Shown: piece after piece, positions 1 through 6,563 of the stretch
Layout: every line of letters begins with the position of its first letter
How positions within the stretch are numbered: position 1 is the stretch's first letter
Assembly: GCA_937911795.1 (NCBI GenBank)
Contig: CALDPJ010000368.1
Coordinates: 1-8,108 of the forward strand
From: an uncultured Flavobacteriales bacterium
GTDB lineage: Bacteria; Bacteroidota; Bacteroidia; Flavobacteriales_D; SKUL01
Direction of reading: 5' to 3'
DNA: 8,108 bases
Position numbers and translations under genes: made by a program
The notes under the pieces: model-generated
The model's database searches: none
Seen by the model: the letters and a program-made list of their open reading frames with translations, nothing else
Told to the model about the DNA's origin: nothing

Positions 1-1044
1 CACCAGGTCTTTTTCTTCATAGCCCTGTCGGTGAAATGACCGTAGACCCCAGGTACTGAATCCACCGGAAAATTGCTGCTCATCGCCATATCGGTTCACC
101 GCGTCGTAACCTCCGGGATTGTCTCTTCCCATTTCCGATTGTACTGTCGGATCAAGATTGTCCGCTTCCCAATCGTTGGCGCGCATGTAAAAAACATTTA
201 ATTTAAACGCGAATTTATCTTTCCCCTCTTTATTCTTTATCACCTGAGCGTACCGAACGGCCGCTTCAAAAAGAGAACGTTCGCCAACTTTTACACTCGC
301 ACTGATACCTGGAAAAACGAAGGGATCCTTGGTGGTCATTTTAATAACTCCGTTGAACGCTCCCGGTCCATAATAAGCCGAATTCGCCCCCATAATCAGA
401 TCGACTTTCATTACATCGAGCTCTGATGCTCCGAGAAAATTTCCCAGTGAGAAATTAAGACCCGGGGCCTGGTTGTCGACGTTGTCAATGAGTTGAAGTG
501 ATCGGACCGGCGAAGTTGAATTAAAACCACGGGTATTAATAATTTTGAATCCAAGACTGGCAGAGGTGAGGTCTACTCCTTTGAGCGACCCCAATCCTTC
601 ATAAAAATTAGCCGCTGGAGTTTCTTTGATGGCAATTACATCCATCGTTTCGACGGTAAGAGCTTCCTGCTTCTGTCGCTCATCAATCCGATCGCCAACA
701 ATTTCCACCTCCTGCATCATCACGTCATCGGTACTTAACCTGAATCGTAATTTTTCGTTTGGACTGGCGACGATAAATTCCTGGAGAACATACCCAATAT
801 AATTGACCACCAGAGTTACCGGCAACGGCTGATCGACCGTCAACTCAAACCGGCCATCGACATCTACAACGGTGCCTTTAGAAGATCCTTTCAGCATTAC
901 TGTTGCTCCGATCAGCGGATCACCGGAAATTTCATCCGTTACTGAACCGGCCAGTTTTGTTTCCTGAGCACAGAGCACAGAGCAAAAACAGAAGCATAAG
1001 AAAGTGCTACCGAGACGCAGGAGCGTAACATAAAATTGGTTCAT
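1..1044 (-). CDS. TonB-dependent outer-membrane receptor, N-terminal part (cut by window edge)
   Basis: This reading frame was translated by hand: ATG at 1044-1042 and open without a stop to position 1, giving 348 residues. Residues 1-26 look like a signal peptide, with a hydrophobic stretch containing several cysteines and a likely signal peptidase I site near CAQ-ET. Residues about 30-105 match a carboxypeptidase-regulatory-like beta-sandwich domain (GSVTDEISGDPLIGATV, then KGTVVDVDGRFEL). Residues about 125-240 are the TonB plug, with TRGFNS, a LIDNVD segment and YYGPGAFNGVIKMTTKD. The beta-barrel would lie beyond the left edge. Such receptors import large substrates across the outer membrane using energy from TonB-ExbBD; the substrate cannot be told from this part. 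The plug ends in YGPGAFNGV rather than the usual SusC pattern and no SusD gene is visible, so I do not call it SusC. It lies 87 nt downstream of the S4-domain gene on the same strand, but a -7-like box in the gap suggests its own promoter. No Shine-Dalgarno precedes the ATG. Confidence 0.93.
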   Translation of the reverse strand, partial: MNQFYVTLLRLGSTFLCFCFCSVLCAQETKLAGSVTDEISGDPLIGATVMLKGSSKGTVVDVDGRFELTVDQPLPVTLVVNYIGYVLQEFIVASPNEKLRFRLSTDDVMMQEVEIVGDRIDERQKQEALTVETMDVIAIKETPAANFYEGLGSLKGVDLTSASLGFKIINTRGFNSTSPVRSLQLIDNVDNQAPGLNFSLGNFLGASELDVMKVDLIMGANSAYYGPGAFNGVIKMTTKDPFVFPGISASVKVGERSLFEAAVRYAQVIKNKEGKDKFAFKLNVFYMRANDWEADNLDPTVQSEMGRDNPGGYDAVNRYGDEQQFSGGFSTWGLRSFHRQGYEEKDLV

Positions 1045-1059
1045 CAGGAGGTTGCTTTT

Positions 1060-1074
1060 ACCGCCACCGGCGGT
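1060..1074 (-). other. Short perfect inverted repeat in the receptor gene leader
   Basis: ACCGCC and GGCGGT flank a 3-nt loop and form a perfect 6-bp stem. On the minus strand this lies 15 nt before the receptor ATG, inside the proposed 5' leader. A second pair, GGTTGC at 1050-1055 and GCAACC at 1081-1086, brackets it. No T-run follows on the minus strand, so it is not a typical terminator. It may be a leader hairpin or a protein-binding palindrome; the function is not shown. Confidence 0.3.
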
Positions 1075-1085
1075 TGTGGTGCAAC

Positions 1086-1093
1086 CAAATGTA
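1086..1093 (-). promoter_or_regulatory. Putative Bacteroidota -7 box for the TonB receptor gene
   Basis: The minus strand reads TACATTTG here, an exact fit to the Bacteroidota primary sigma -7 consensus TAnnTTTG. A weak -33 candidate, CTG, lies 22 nt upstream on that strand, where TTG is preferred. A start about 6-7 nt downstream would give a leader of roughly 35 nt. The box lies between the S4-domain stop and the receptor ATG, as expected for an independent promoter. Confidence 0.4.
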
Positions 1094-1131
1094 GAAAAAA
1101 AAGGATGGGTTTGTACAGTAGACTAAAATTC

Positions 1132-1338
1132 TTAGCTTACCAATATCTGCCGATCTTCCCACTGAATGACATCGCCAGGCCGTAGTTTTTTACCCCGTTG
1201 TGTTTCTACCGAATTGTTCACCAATACCTCACCGTTCTGAATTATAGCCTTGGCAATTCCGCCACTTTCAACAACGGTGGCAGCTTTTAACAACTGGTGT
1301 AGCGCAATATATTCTCCTTTGATTTTAAACTCTTCCAT
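1132..1338 (-). CDS. Small S4-domain RNA-binding protein (YbcJ-like)
   Basis: This 68-residue protein is essentially one S4 RNA-binding fold. Visible features are the helical start HQLLKAATVVESGGIAKAII, the turn NGEVLVNN, and the strand pair ending KLRPGDVIQW, where S4 folds have their conserved G-D-x-V/I edge. The length fits the free-standing YbcJ/S4_2 group, whose members are generally annotated as RNA-binding and ribosome-associated, with exact roles poorly defined. The ATG (1338-1336) overlaps the stop of the upstream E1 dehydrogenase gene by one base (TGATG on the minus strand), which points to co-transcription and probably translational coupling. The stop is TAA at 1134-1132. The link to a 2-oxoacid dehydrogenase has no obvious functional logic and may simply be a shared operon. 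Family assignment is confident; the molecular target is unknown. Confidence 0.9.
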   Translation of the reverse strand: MEEFKIKGEYIALHQLLKAATVVESGGIAKAIIQNGEVLVNNSVETQRGKKLRPGDVIQWEDRQILVS

Positions 1339-3770
1339 CAGATCAGAGAAGGATATTTTTCGGGATTTGCTTCGCGCAGAATGTTGTATGCAACTTCTAC
1401 AATGTCGTCGATACTTGGCTTGGAAAAATAATCGCCGTCGGACCCGTAAGCCGGGCGATGCGCTTTGGCTGTAAGCACCGCAGGTTCGCTGTCCAGATGG
1501 TAATATCCTTTTTGCTTGTTGATCACCTGATCGAGCATAAAGGCTGTGGCTCCGCCGGGAACATCTTCATCCACAAAAAGAATACGGCTGGTTTTTTTGA
1601 GCGATTCAACAATCATGTGATTGACGTCGAAAGGCAATAATGTCCGAACATCGATCAGTTCAACATCAATGCCGAGGTCTGCGAGCTGATCGGCAGCTTT
1701 TGTGCAATGGTTGAAAGTTGAACCGTACGACACGATGGTCAGATCGTTACCAGTCCTGGTAATTTCAGGAACACCGAGCGGAATGGTAAAATCACCCAGA
1801 TTGTTTGGCATTTTTTCCTTGGTGCGGTAGCCGTTTAACGCTTCGACTACCAGAGCGGGTTCGTCGCTTTGCAACAGGGTATTGTAAAACCCCGCGGCAG
1901 TAACCATGTTGCGCGGTACACATACCCGGATTCCGCGGATGAGGTTAATGATCCCTCCCATTGGCGAGCCGGCATGCCAGATTCCTTCCAGTCGATGACC
2001 GCGGGTGCGGATAATCAATGGTGCTTTCTGTCCTCCTTTGGTGCGGTATTGCAGGGTCGCAAGATCGTCGCTCATAATCTGCAGACAGTAGAGCAGGTAG
2101 TCGAGGTATTGAATCTCAGCAATCGGACGGAGTCCCCGCATGGCCAATCCGATTCCCTGGCCAACGATGGTAGCTTCACGGATTCCGACATCAGATACGC
2201 GCAGGTCACCATACTTTTCCTGCAATCCTTCCATAGTCTGGTTTACTCCGCCAATTTTTCCGGTGTCTTCACCAAAAGTGAGCAACAGGGGATATTTGGT
2301 AAACAAGGCATCGAAGTTATCCCGCAGAATAATCCGTCCATCTACCATTTGGGCATCATCGTCAAAAGCTGCCGGAACTTCTGAAATGTTGAGCGCATTC
2401 TGATCGCTCGCAGAATACAACATGCTGTTGTAGCGGTCGGCATTTATTTCCTGTTGCTCGCGGTACCACTGAATAATTTGCTGACGTTGTGCTGAATTCT
2501 CATTACGGGTTGCGCGCAGGGATTTCCGAACAGCTGTGAAAATTTCTTTTCGCGTAGCACCAAATGCATTTTTCATTTCACTTAATGCCGCGGCAATCTG
2601 ATCCTTTTGTTCGCTTACTTCCTGTAATTTTTCGAGCATTTCTGCTGCTTCTCTGGTTTCAGAAACAATGGGATCATTAAAAGCAGCCCACGCCGCTTTT
2701 TGATCGGCTTTTACCTGTTTGCGTGCTTCTTCTTCGATTTCCTGCAGCTCAGTTTCAGAAGTGATTGCTTCTCCGTCGTGGCGGAAATCCAGGATCCACT
2801 CGCGAAATTTGTTGATGCAATCGAATTCTTTGGCCCATTCCAGCCGCTCTTTGCTTTTATAACGTTCATGCGATCCGGAAGTAGAGTGTCCCTGTGGCTG
2901 GGTTACTTCCTCGACATGAATCAAAACCGGGATGTGCTCTTCGCGCGCTGTTTTCACTCCATTTTCGTAGGCCACACAAAGGCCGGGGTAATCCCATCCT
3001 TTTACTTTAATAATTTTCCATCCGTTGCTCTTCTCGCTTTTCTCAAACCCTGCGAGTGCTTCAGAAATACTTTCTTTGGTGGTCTGATATTTTTTTGGAA
3101 CTGAAATTCCGTATCCATCGTCCCAAACGGAAAGTACGAGCGGAACCTGCAAAACACCGGCTGCATTTACCGTTTCCCAGAACAATCCTTCCGAAGTGCT
3201 CGCATCACCAATGGTTCCGAAAGCAACTTCGTTTCCGCCTTTTGAAAATTCTTCCAGTCCCGCCAGATCTTTGTTGTTTCTGAACACTTTTGAAGCGAGC
3301 GCCAGCCCCAGCAATCTGGGCATCTGACCGGCAGTTGGAGAGATGTCGGCCGAGGAGTTTTTCTGAGCCGTAAGGTTCATCCAGCTGCCGTCCGGGTTTA
3401 CGGTTCGGGTGGCGAAATGTCCGCCCATTTGTCTCCCGGCCGAAGAGGGTTCAGCATCAGGATCGGCATGTGCGTATAGTGCCGCAAAAGCCTGTGAAAC
3501 TGTTAGTGCATCAATGGCCATCATAAAGGTCTGATCACGGTAGTAACCCGAGCGCCAGTCGCCATTTTCGAATTGTTTGGCCATGGCTATCTGAGCCAAT
3601 TCTTTGCCGTCTCCGAAAATTCCAAACTTGGCTTTTCCGGTGAGTACTTCCTTACGACCCAGTAAAGAGGCTTCGCGGCTGATACACGCAAGACGGTAGT
3701 CGTTGAGGATTTCCTGTATGAAAACTGAAGTTTGTGTTTCGGCTAGAGGGCTTTCTTCTTGCATCGGCAT
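1338..3770 (-). CDS. Fused E1 alpha/beta 2-oxoacid dehydrogenase (thiamine diphosphate-dependent)
   Basis: This 810-residue protein joins the E1 alpha and E1 beta subunits of a pyruvate or branched-chain 2-oxoacid dehydrogenase complex in one chain. E1 uses thiamine diphosphate to decarboxylate the 2-oxoacid and passes the acyl group to the lipoyl arm of E2. In the alpha half I see GYYRDQTF (75-82), the cofactor/metal motif GDASTSEG (188-195) followed by the WDDGYGIS segment (216-223), and GHSTSGSHERY (294-304), corresponding to the E1 alpha loop near the active site. Residues about 335-450 form a charged, helix-rich linker. The beta half begins near 480, with FGEDTGKIGGVNQT (499-512), the REATIVGQGIG segment carrying the likely cofactor-activating glutamate E532, RPIAEIQYLDY (548-558), and a C-terminal PAYGSDGDYFSKPS (773-786). 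Both halves look intact. The substrate cannot be fixed from sequence, and no E2 or E3 gene is in the window. The first ATG (3770) is used; a second in-frame ATG lies two codons on. It is followed directly by the S4-domain gene. Confidence 0.93.
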   Translation of the reverse strand: MPMQEESPLAETQTSVFIQEILNDYRLACISREASLLGRKEVLTGKAKFGIFGDGKELAQIAMAKQFENGDWRSGYYRDQTFMMAIDALTVSQAFAALYAHADPDAEPSSAGRQMGGHFATRTVNPDGSWMNLTAQKNSSADISPTAGQMPRLLGLALASKVFRNNKDLAGLEEFSKGGNEVAFGTIGDASTSEGLFWETVNAAGVLQVPLVLSVWDDGYGISVPKKYQTTKESISEALAGFEKSEKSNGWKIIKVKGWDYPGLCVAYENGVKTAREEHIPVLIHVEEVTQPQGHSTSGSHERYKSKERLEWAKEFDCINKFREWILDFRHDGEAITSETELQEIEEEARKQVKADQKAAWAAFNDPIVSETREAAEMLEKLQEVSEQKDQIAAALSEMKNAFGATRKEIFTAVRKSLRATRNENSAQRQQIIQWYREQQEINADRYNSMLYSASDQNALNISEVPAAFDDDAQMVDGRIILRDNFDALFTKYPLLLTFGEDTGKIGGVNQTMEGLQEKYGDLRVSDVGIREATIVGQGIGLAMRGLRPIAEIQYLDYLLYCLQIMSDDLATLQYRTKGGQKAPLIIRTRGHRLEGIWHAGSPMGGIINLIRGIRVCVPRNMVTAAGFYNTLLQSDEPALVVEALNGYRTKEKMPNNLGDFTIPLGVPEITRTGNDLTIVSYGSTFNHCTKAADQLADLGIDVELIDVRTLLPFDVNHMIVESLKKTSRILFVDEDVPGGATAFMLDQVINKQKGYYHLDSEPAVLTAKAHRPAYGSDGDYFSKPSIDDIVEVAYNILREANPEKYPSLI

Positions 3771-3793
3771 GTAGGGTTATGATTCGGAATCGA

Positions 3794-3801
3794 TAGTTTT
3801 G
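3794..3801 (+). promoter_or_regulatory. Possible -7 box facing pfkA
   Basis: The plus strand reads TAGTTTTG, matching TAnnTTTG, and directly abuts the minus-strand box at 3802-3809. No TTG is present at the right distance upstream. The leader to the preferred pfkA start at 3941 would be about 130 nt, longer than usual. It is a candidate only. Confidence 0.3.
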
Positions 3802-3809
3802 CAAAGATA
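3802..3809 (-). promoter_or_regulatory. Putative -7 box for the E1 dehydrogenase/S4 operon
   Basis: The minus strand reads TATCTTTG, an exact and typical TAnnTTTG box. A weak -33 candidate (CTG at 3832-3830) lies 20 nt upstream. The predicted start near 3795 would leave about 25 nt of leader before the E1 ATG at 3770, a sensible distance. Confidence 0.5.
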
Positions 3810-3940
3810 ATAAAAGCGATCCTTAGTTACAGGTGGCAGCGTTCAATGCATACAAAAACGTCTGAGAATTGTCCGGCTCCTTTTATTTTGGCAATTTTAA
3901 AGGAGAAACAGAACAATCAATCTTACTCAATACTCACAAC

Positions 3941-4946
3941 TTGAAAGAACTGAAGAAAATAGGCATCCTTACCTCAGGAGGTGATGCGCCCGGAATGAAT
4001 GCAGCCCTTCGTGCGGTGGTGCGTGCTGCAACTTTCTATGGTATAGATTGCATGGGAATTTATCGCGGTTACGAAGGAATCATGGAGAATGATATTGAAC
4101 CTTTTGATGCCCGATCGGTCAACCATATTCTTCCGCGCGGCGGAACGGTACTCAAATCTGCCAGAAGCAAAGAGTTCAGGGATAAACCGGGCAGAGAAAA
4201 GGCATTCAACCATCTGAAAGATCGCGGTATTGACGCACTGGTTGTTATCGGTGGCGATGGAACATTTACCGGAGCGATGCACCTGGAATCGGAATTCGGT
4301 TTGAAAACCATCGGGATTCCGGGCACCATTGACAACGATCTCTACGGTACAGATTTAACACTCGGCTTCGATACGGCCTGCAACACAGTGATTGAGGCGG
4401 TGGATAAGATCCGGGATACAGCTCAGTCGCACAACCGGCTCTTTTTTGTTGAAGTAATGGGACGCGATTCAGGGTTTATTGCTGCGTATGCCGGCGTGGC
4501 TTCAGGTGCAATTGCGGTGATTGTTCCCGAACATGAAACTACGGTTGACGAATTGATTAAAATTCTGGAACGGGGCCGTCAGAACAGAAAATCTTCGAGT
4601 ATTGTGCTGGTTGCAGAAGGCGGAAAGACGGGGGGAGCAGCGGCATTGGCAGACCGGATTAAAAACAGTGCTGGCCGATCGGGTGAAAAAGAGGTATCCA
4701 GCTTACGAAACCAAAGTCACCATTCTTGGTCACATTCAGCGCGGTGGTTCTCCCACTGTAACAGACCGGATTCTGGCGAGCCGAATGGGCGTCGCAGCAG
4801 TGGAAGGATTACGGAAAGGACAATCAAAGTGTATGGTTGGAATCATCAACGGTAAAATTGTATACACTCCTTTTGAAGAAGCCATTTCTGACAAGCTGGT
4901 GCTCGATAAGGAAATGTTGAGAATTGCTAACATACTTTCGATCTGA
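3941..4946 (+). pseudogene. pfkA: ATP-dependent 6-phosphofructokinase, frameshifted
   Basis: Phosphofructokinase converts fructose 6-phosphate to fructose 1,6-bisphosphate, the committing step of glycolysis. The first part is canonical: KKIGILTSGGDAPGMNAA at the start, VVIGGDGTFTGAM, GIPGTIDNDLYGTD with the catalytic TIDND aspartate, and VEVMGRDSGFIA. Glycines in GGDGT and PGTIDND indicate ATP rather than pyrophosphate as donor. The frame then goes off family near 4670 and stops at 4855. The missing C-terminus, with LGHIQRGGSP and its substrate-binding His and Arg, continues one frame over to TGA at 4944-4946. The break coincides with an imperfect repeat (4646-4668 and 4671-4693); omitting 25 nt gives a continuous 326-residue enzyme, the normal family length. 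I place the start at TTG 3941, giving MKELKKIGIL; an upstream TTG at 3869 would add 24 unrelated residues. The gene overlaps the next one in TGATG. It may be a true pseudogene, or intact in the organism with an assembly error here. Confidence 0.88.
4646..4695 (+). repeat. Imperfect 25-nt-offset direct repeat at the pfkA frame break
   Basis: Copy one (4646-4668) and copy two (4671-4693) match at 17 of 23 aligned bases by hand count. Copy one encodes LADRIKN in the N-terminal frame of pfkA and copy two encodes LADRVKK in the C-terminal frame. Three of the six differences are synonymous and the others give I/V and N/K changes. The 25-nt offset (24+1) accounts for the frame change. Confidence 0.75.
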
Positions 4947-5800
4947 TGGAGCGAATCATACTTGTGGCCGATTGTGGTGCGACCAGTTGTGAATGGCGGT
5001 TGATCGTGAAAGTGGAGATTTCTGAATTACCAGCTACCGTCGGATTTAATCCAACCTACGAATCCACAGAAGTACTTAAAAATGCCATTACCTCCGAACC
5101 AAAGCTGGTAACACTATTCTCCGAAGTGGACGAAATTTACTACTACGGCGCAGGCTGTTCTTCCGAAGCGGGAAGTGGTAAGGTTAAAGAATTACTTCGA
5201 TCGATGTTCAAAAAAGCTGAGGTTTTTGTCAGCACCGATTTGTGGGGTTCGGTGCGGGCGGTTTATGCCGGAGAACCCGTGATTTGCGGAATTCTGGGTA
5301 CGGGTTCAAACTCCTGTCGGTACGACGGATTGACGCTGGTGCATTGCATTCCATCGCTCGGCTATACACTGGGCGACGAAGGCAGCGGAAATCATATCGG
5401 TCGAATGTTGCTGCGCGGTTATTACTACCGCGAAATGCCCGTTGAACTGCGGGCCAATTTTTCGGCTCAATACGAACTGAATCTGGATATCGTGCTGAAT
5501 GCCGTATATCAACAAACCAATGCCGCCGGATATCTGGCTCAGTTCGCGCGGTTTGCTGCAGATCACCTGGATGATGAATACATTTACGAACTGGTTCAAC
5601 AGGCAATCAGTTCGTATTTACATTACTACATCCGTGGGTTCTCGGATTACCGGAGCCACAAGGTCGGAATGGTTGGCTCCATTGCCTTTTATTTTCGGGA
5701 AATATTAAAGTCCGAAGCCAAAAAGCTGGAGATTAATTTAGGACCAGTATTGCAGCGGCCCATTGATGAACTCGCAAAATACCACGTACTGCGTGGTTAA
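4946..5800 (+). CDS. BadF/BadG/BcrA/BcrD-family sugar kinase, probable N-acetylglucosamine kinase
   Basis: This 284-residue protein is a complete ASKHA-fold kinase of the BadF/BadG ATPase family, in the branch usually annotated as N-acetylglucosamine kinase in Bacteroidota. Visible motifs are the phosphate-1 loop ADCGATSCEW (8-17), a probable catalytic aspartate D98 in STDLWGSVRA, the phosphate-2 loop GILGTGSNS (115-123), LGDEGSG (142-148), the adenosine-side GSIAFYF (244-250), and a typical C-terminal PIDELAKYH (272-280). The first loop is unusual, since relatives commonly read close to DSGSTKTDW; the D-x-G-x-T core is kept but the lysine is a serine. If it phosphorylates GlcNAc, the product could be deacetylated and deaminated to fructose 6-phosphate, the substrate of the adjacent phosphofructokinase. 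The substrate is inferred from family resemblance. The ATG overlaps the pfkA stop by one base, implying coupling. The TAA stop overlaps the stop of convergent ridA. Confidence 0.88.
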   Translation: MERIILVADCGATSCEWRLIVKVEISELPATVGFNPTYESTEVLKNAITSEPKLVTLFSEVDEIYYYGAGCSSEAGSGKVKELLRSMFKKAEVFVSTDLWGSVRAVYAGEPVICGILGTGSNSCRYDGLTLVHCIPSLGYTLGDEGSGNHIGRMLLRGYYYREMPVELRANFSAQYELNLDIVLNAVYQQTNAAGYLAQFARFAADHLDDEYIYELVQQAISSYLHYYIRGFSDYRSHKVGMVGSIAFYFREILKSEAKKLEINLGPVLQRPIDELAKYHVLRG

Positions 5801-6180
5801 GCAATCATCGCAATCATTGAAATTTCGACATTCACATGCATCGGCAAAACCGAAACCTGAACCGTTTCGCGTGCAGGTGGTGTATCGGTATTAAAGTAGC
5901 CGGAGTAAATTTCATTCACCCGCGCAAAATCATTCATGTCCGACAGAAAAATGCTGCTTTTAACTACATTTTCAAAACCTGCACCGGCAGCTTCAAGAAT
6001 CCCTTTCAGGTTTTTCATTACCCGGTGCGTTTCCTGTTCCAGATTTTCCAGTTCCAGTTGATTGGTTTCCGGATGGAGGGCGATCTGACCGCTGATGAAC
6101 AGAAAATTTCCGGCAACAATTGCCTGGCTGTACGGTCCAATTGGTGCCGGAGCGTTGGATGTTTGGATTGCGCGCTGCAT
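5797..6180 (-). CDS. ridA: RidA-family enamine/imine deaminase
   Basis: RidA hydrolyses reactive enamine/imine intermediates, such as 2-aminoacrylate released by PLP-dependent dehydratases, and so protects PLP enzymes. The 127-residue product has the usual length and motifs: APAPIGPYSQA near the start, FISGQIAL, and PPARETVQVSVLP, which carries the conserved carboxylate-binding arginine. Fifteen residues after that arginine is the glutamate of VEIS, equivalent to the catalytic-site Glu120 of characterised members. The next glutamate of the common VEIE motif is serine here. The frame stays open to an ATG at 6258, but the upstream 26 residues lie inside the hpf-like gene and do not resemble RidA. 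The start at 6180 (MQRAIQTSNAPAPIGPYSQ) fits the family and lies 4 nt after the hpf stop. The stop shares bases with the convergent kinase stop in a 4-nt overlap. Confidence 0.95.
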   Translation of the reverse strand: MQRAIQTSNAPAPIGPYSQAIVAGNFLFISGQIALHPETNQLELENLEQETHRVMKNLKGILEAAGAGFENVVKSSIFLSDMNDFARVNEIYSGYFNTDTPPARETVQVSVLPMHVNVEISMIAMIA

Positions 6181-6184
6181 ATTT

Positions 6185-6505
6185 TTACCGTTCGCGTCGC
6201 TTTCCGATGGTATTTTCCATGGCGCGCATAGATTTGTCGGTGGCATTTGCAATGGCAACGTGCATATTGTCGGCGTGTGCTGTTACAGCCAGTGGTTGAA
6301 CACCGCGCATTCTGGTTTCGATCATACAGCGTTTATCTCCGTGGTTGTCGCTCCCTTTGGGTCCGTTTTCATCACTCAGATGAACTTCAACGCGGGTGAT
6401 TTCATCGCCGAAGCGGTTGAATGCTTTTTCAATAACGGAACGAGTGTATTCGTTGAGGTCGTTTCCGCTGTCTATACTTTGATCAGAATTTACTTCAATT
6501 ATCAT
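6185..6505 (-). CDS. HPF/RaiA-family ribosome-associated protein (short form)
   Basis: This 106-residue protein belongs to the HPF/RaiA (ribosomal subunit interface, S30EA) family. The characteristic part is ITRVEVHLSDENGPKG (36-51), then KRCMIETRMRG (58-68), PLAVTA (71-76), and a basic helix with a DK-x-x-R-like pattern (90-94) ending GKRRER. Family members bind the 30S subunit near the decoding and tRNA sites and silence or store ribosomes in slow growth or stress. There is no C-terminal dimerisation domain, so it is a short form; whether it promotes 100S dimers or only inactivates 70S particles cannot be told. It is the first gene of a two-gene unit with ridA (4-nt gap). A TATCTTTG -7 box about 50 nt upstream supports a promoter here. 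The ATG at 6505 gives the full family N-terminus. Confidence 0.88.
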   Translation of the reverse strand: MIIEVNSDQSIDSGNDLNEYTRSVIEKAFNRFGDEITRVEVHLSDENGPKGSDNHGDKRCMIETRMRGVQPLAVTAHADNMHVAIANATDKSMRAMENTIGKRRER

Positions 6506-6555
6506 GGTTTAAATATTTTTTGTCAGAATGAACGACCTCTTCAGGACGAGCTGAA

Positions 6556-6563
6556 CAAAGATA
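6556..6563 (-). promoter_or_regulatory. Putative -7 box for the hpf-ridA pair
   Basis: The minus strand reads TATCTTTG, identical to the box before the E1 gene. A start about 7 nt downstream gives a leader of roughly 44 nt before the ATG at 6505. No clear -33 TTG is seen at the standard distance. The 158-nt divergent gap (6506-6663) would also have to hold the promoter of the rightward gene, for which I see only a degenerate TAAATTTA at 6632-6639. Confidence 0.5.

Noticed and set aside
1..1044. SusC-type glycan receptor of a polysaccharide utilisation locus.
   Set aside because: The plug motif does not read like SusC and neighbouring genes include no SusD, sulfatase or glycoside hydrolase, so only a general TonB receptor call is supported.
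1869..2384. A 171-codon plus-strand open frame opposite the E1 gene.
   Set aside because: It lies wholly antisense to a well-conserved E1 beta coding region and shows no recognisable domain, so it is a shadow frame.
4630..4635. A run of six G bases in pfkA as the cause of the frameshift by a one-base error or slippage.
   Set aside because: Removing one G gives AEGGKTG followed by EQRHWQTGLKT, which is unlike the family and eight residues too long. Removing the 25-nt repeat unit restores both sequence and length.
6181..6258. Upstream ATG at 6258 extending RidA by 26 residues.
   Set aside because: The extension lies inside the hpf-like coding region and has no RidA similarity; the start at 6180 gives the normal length.
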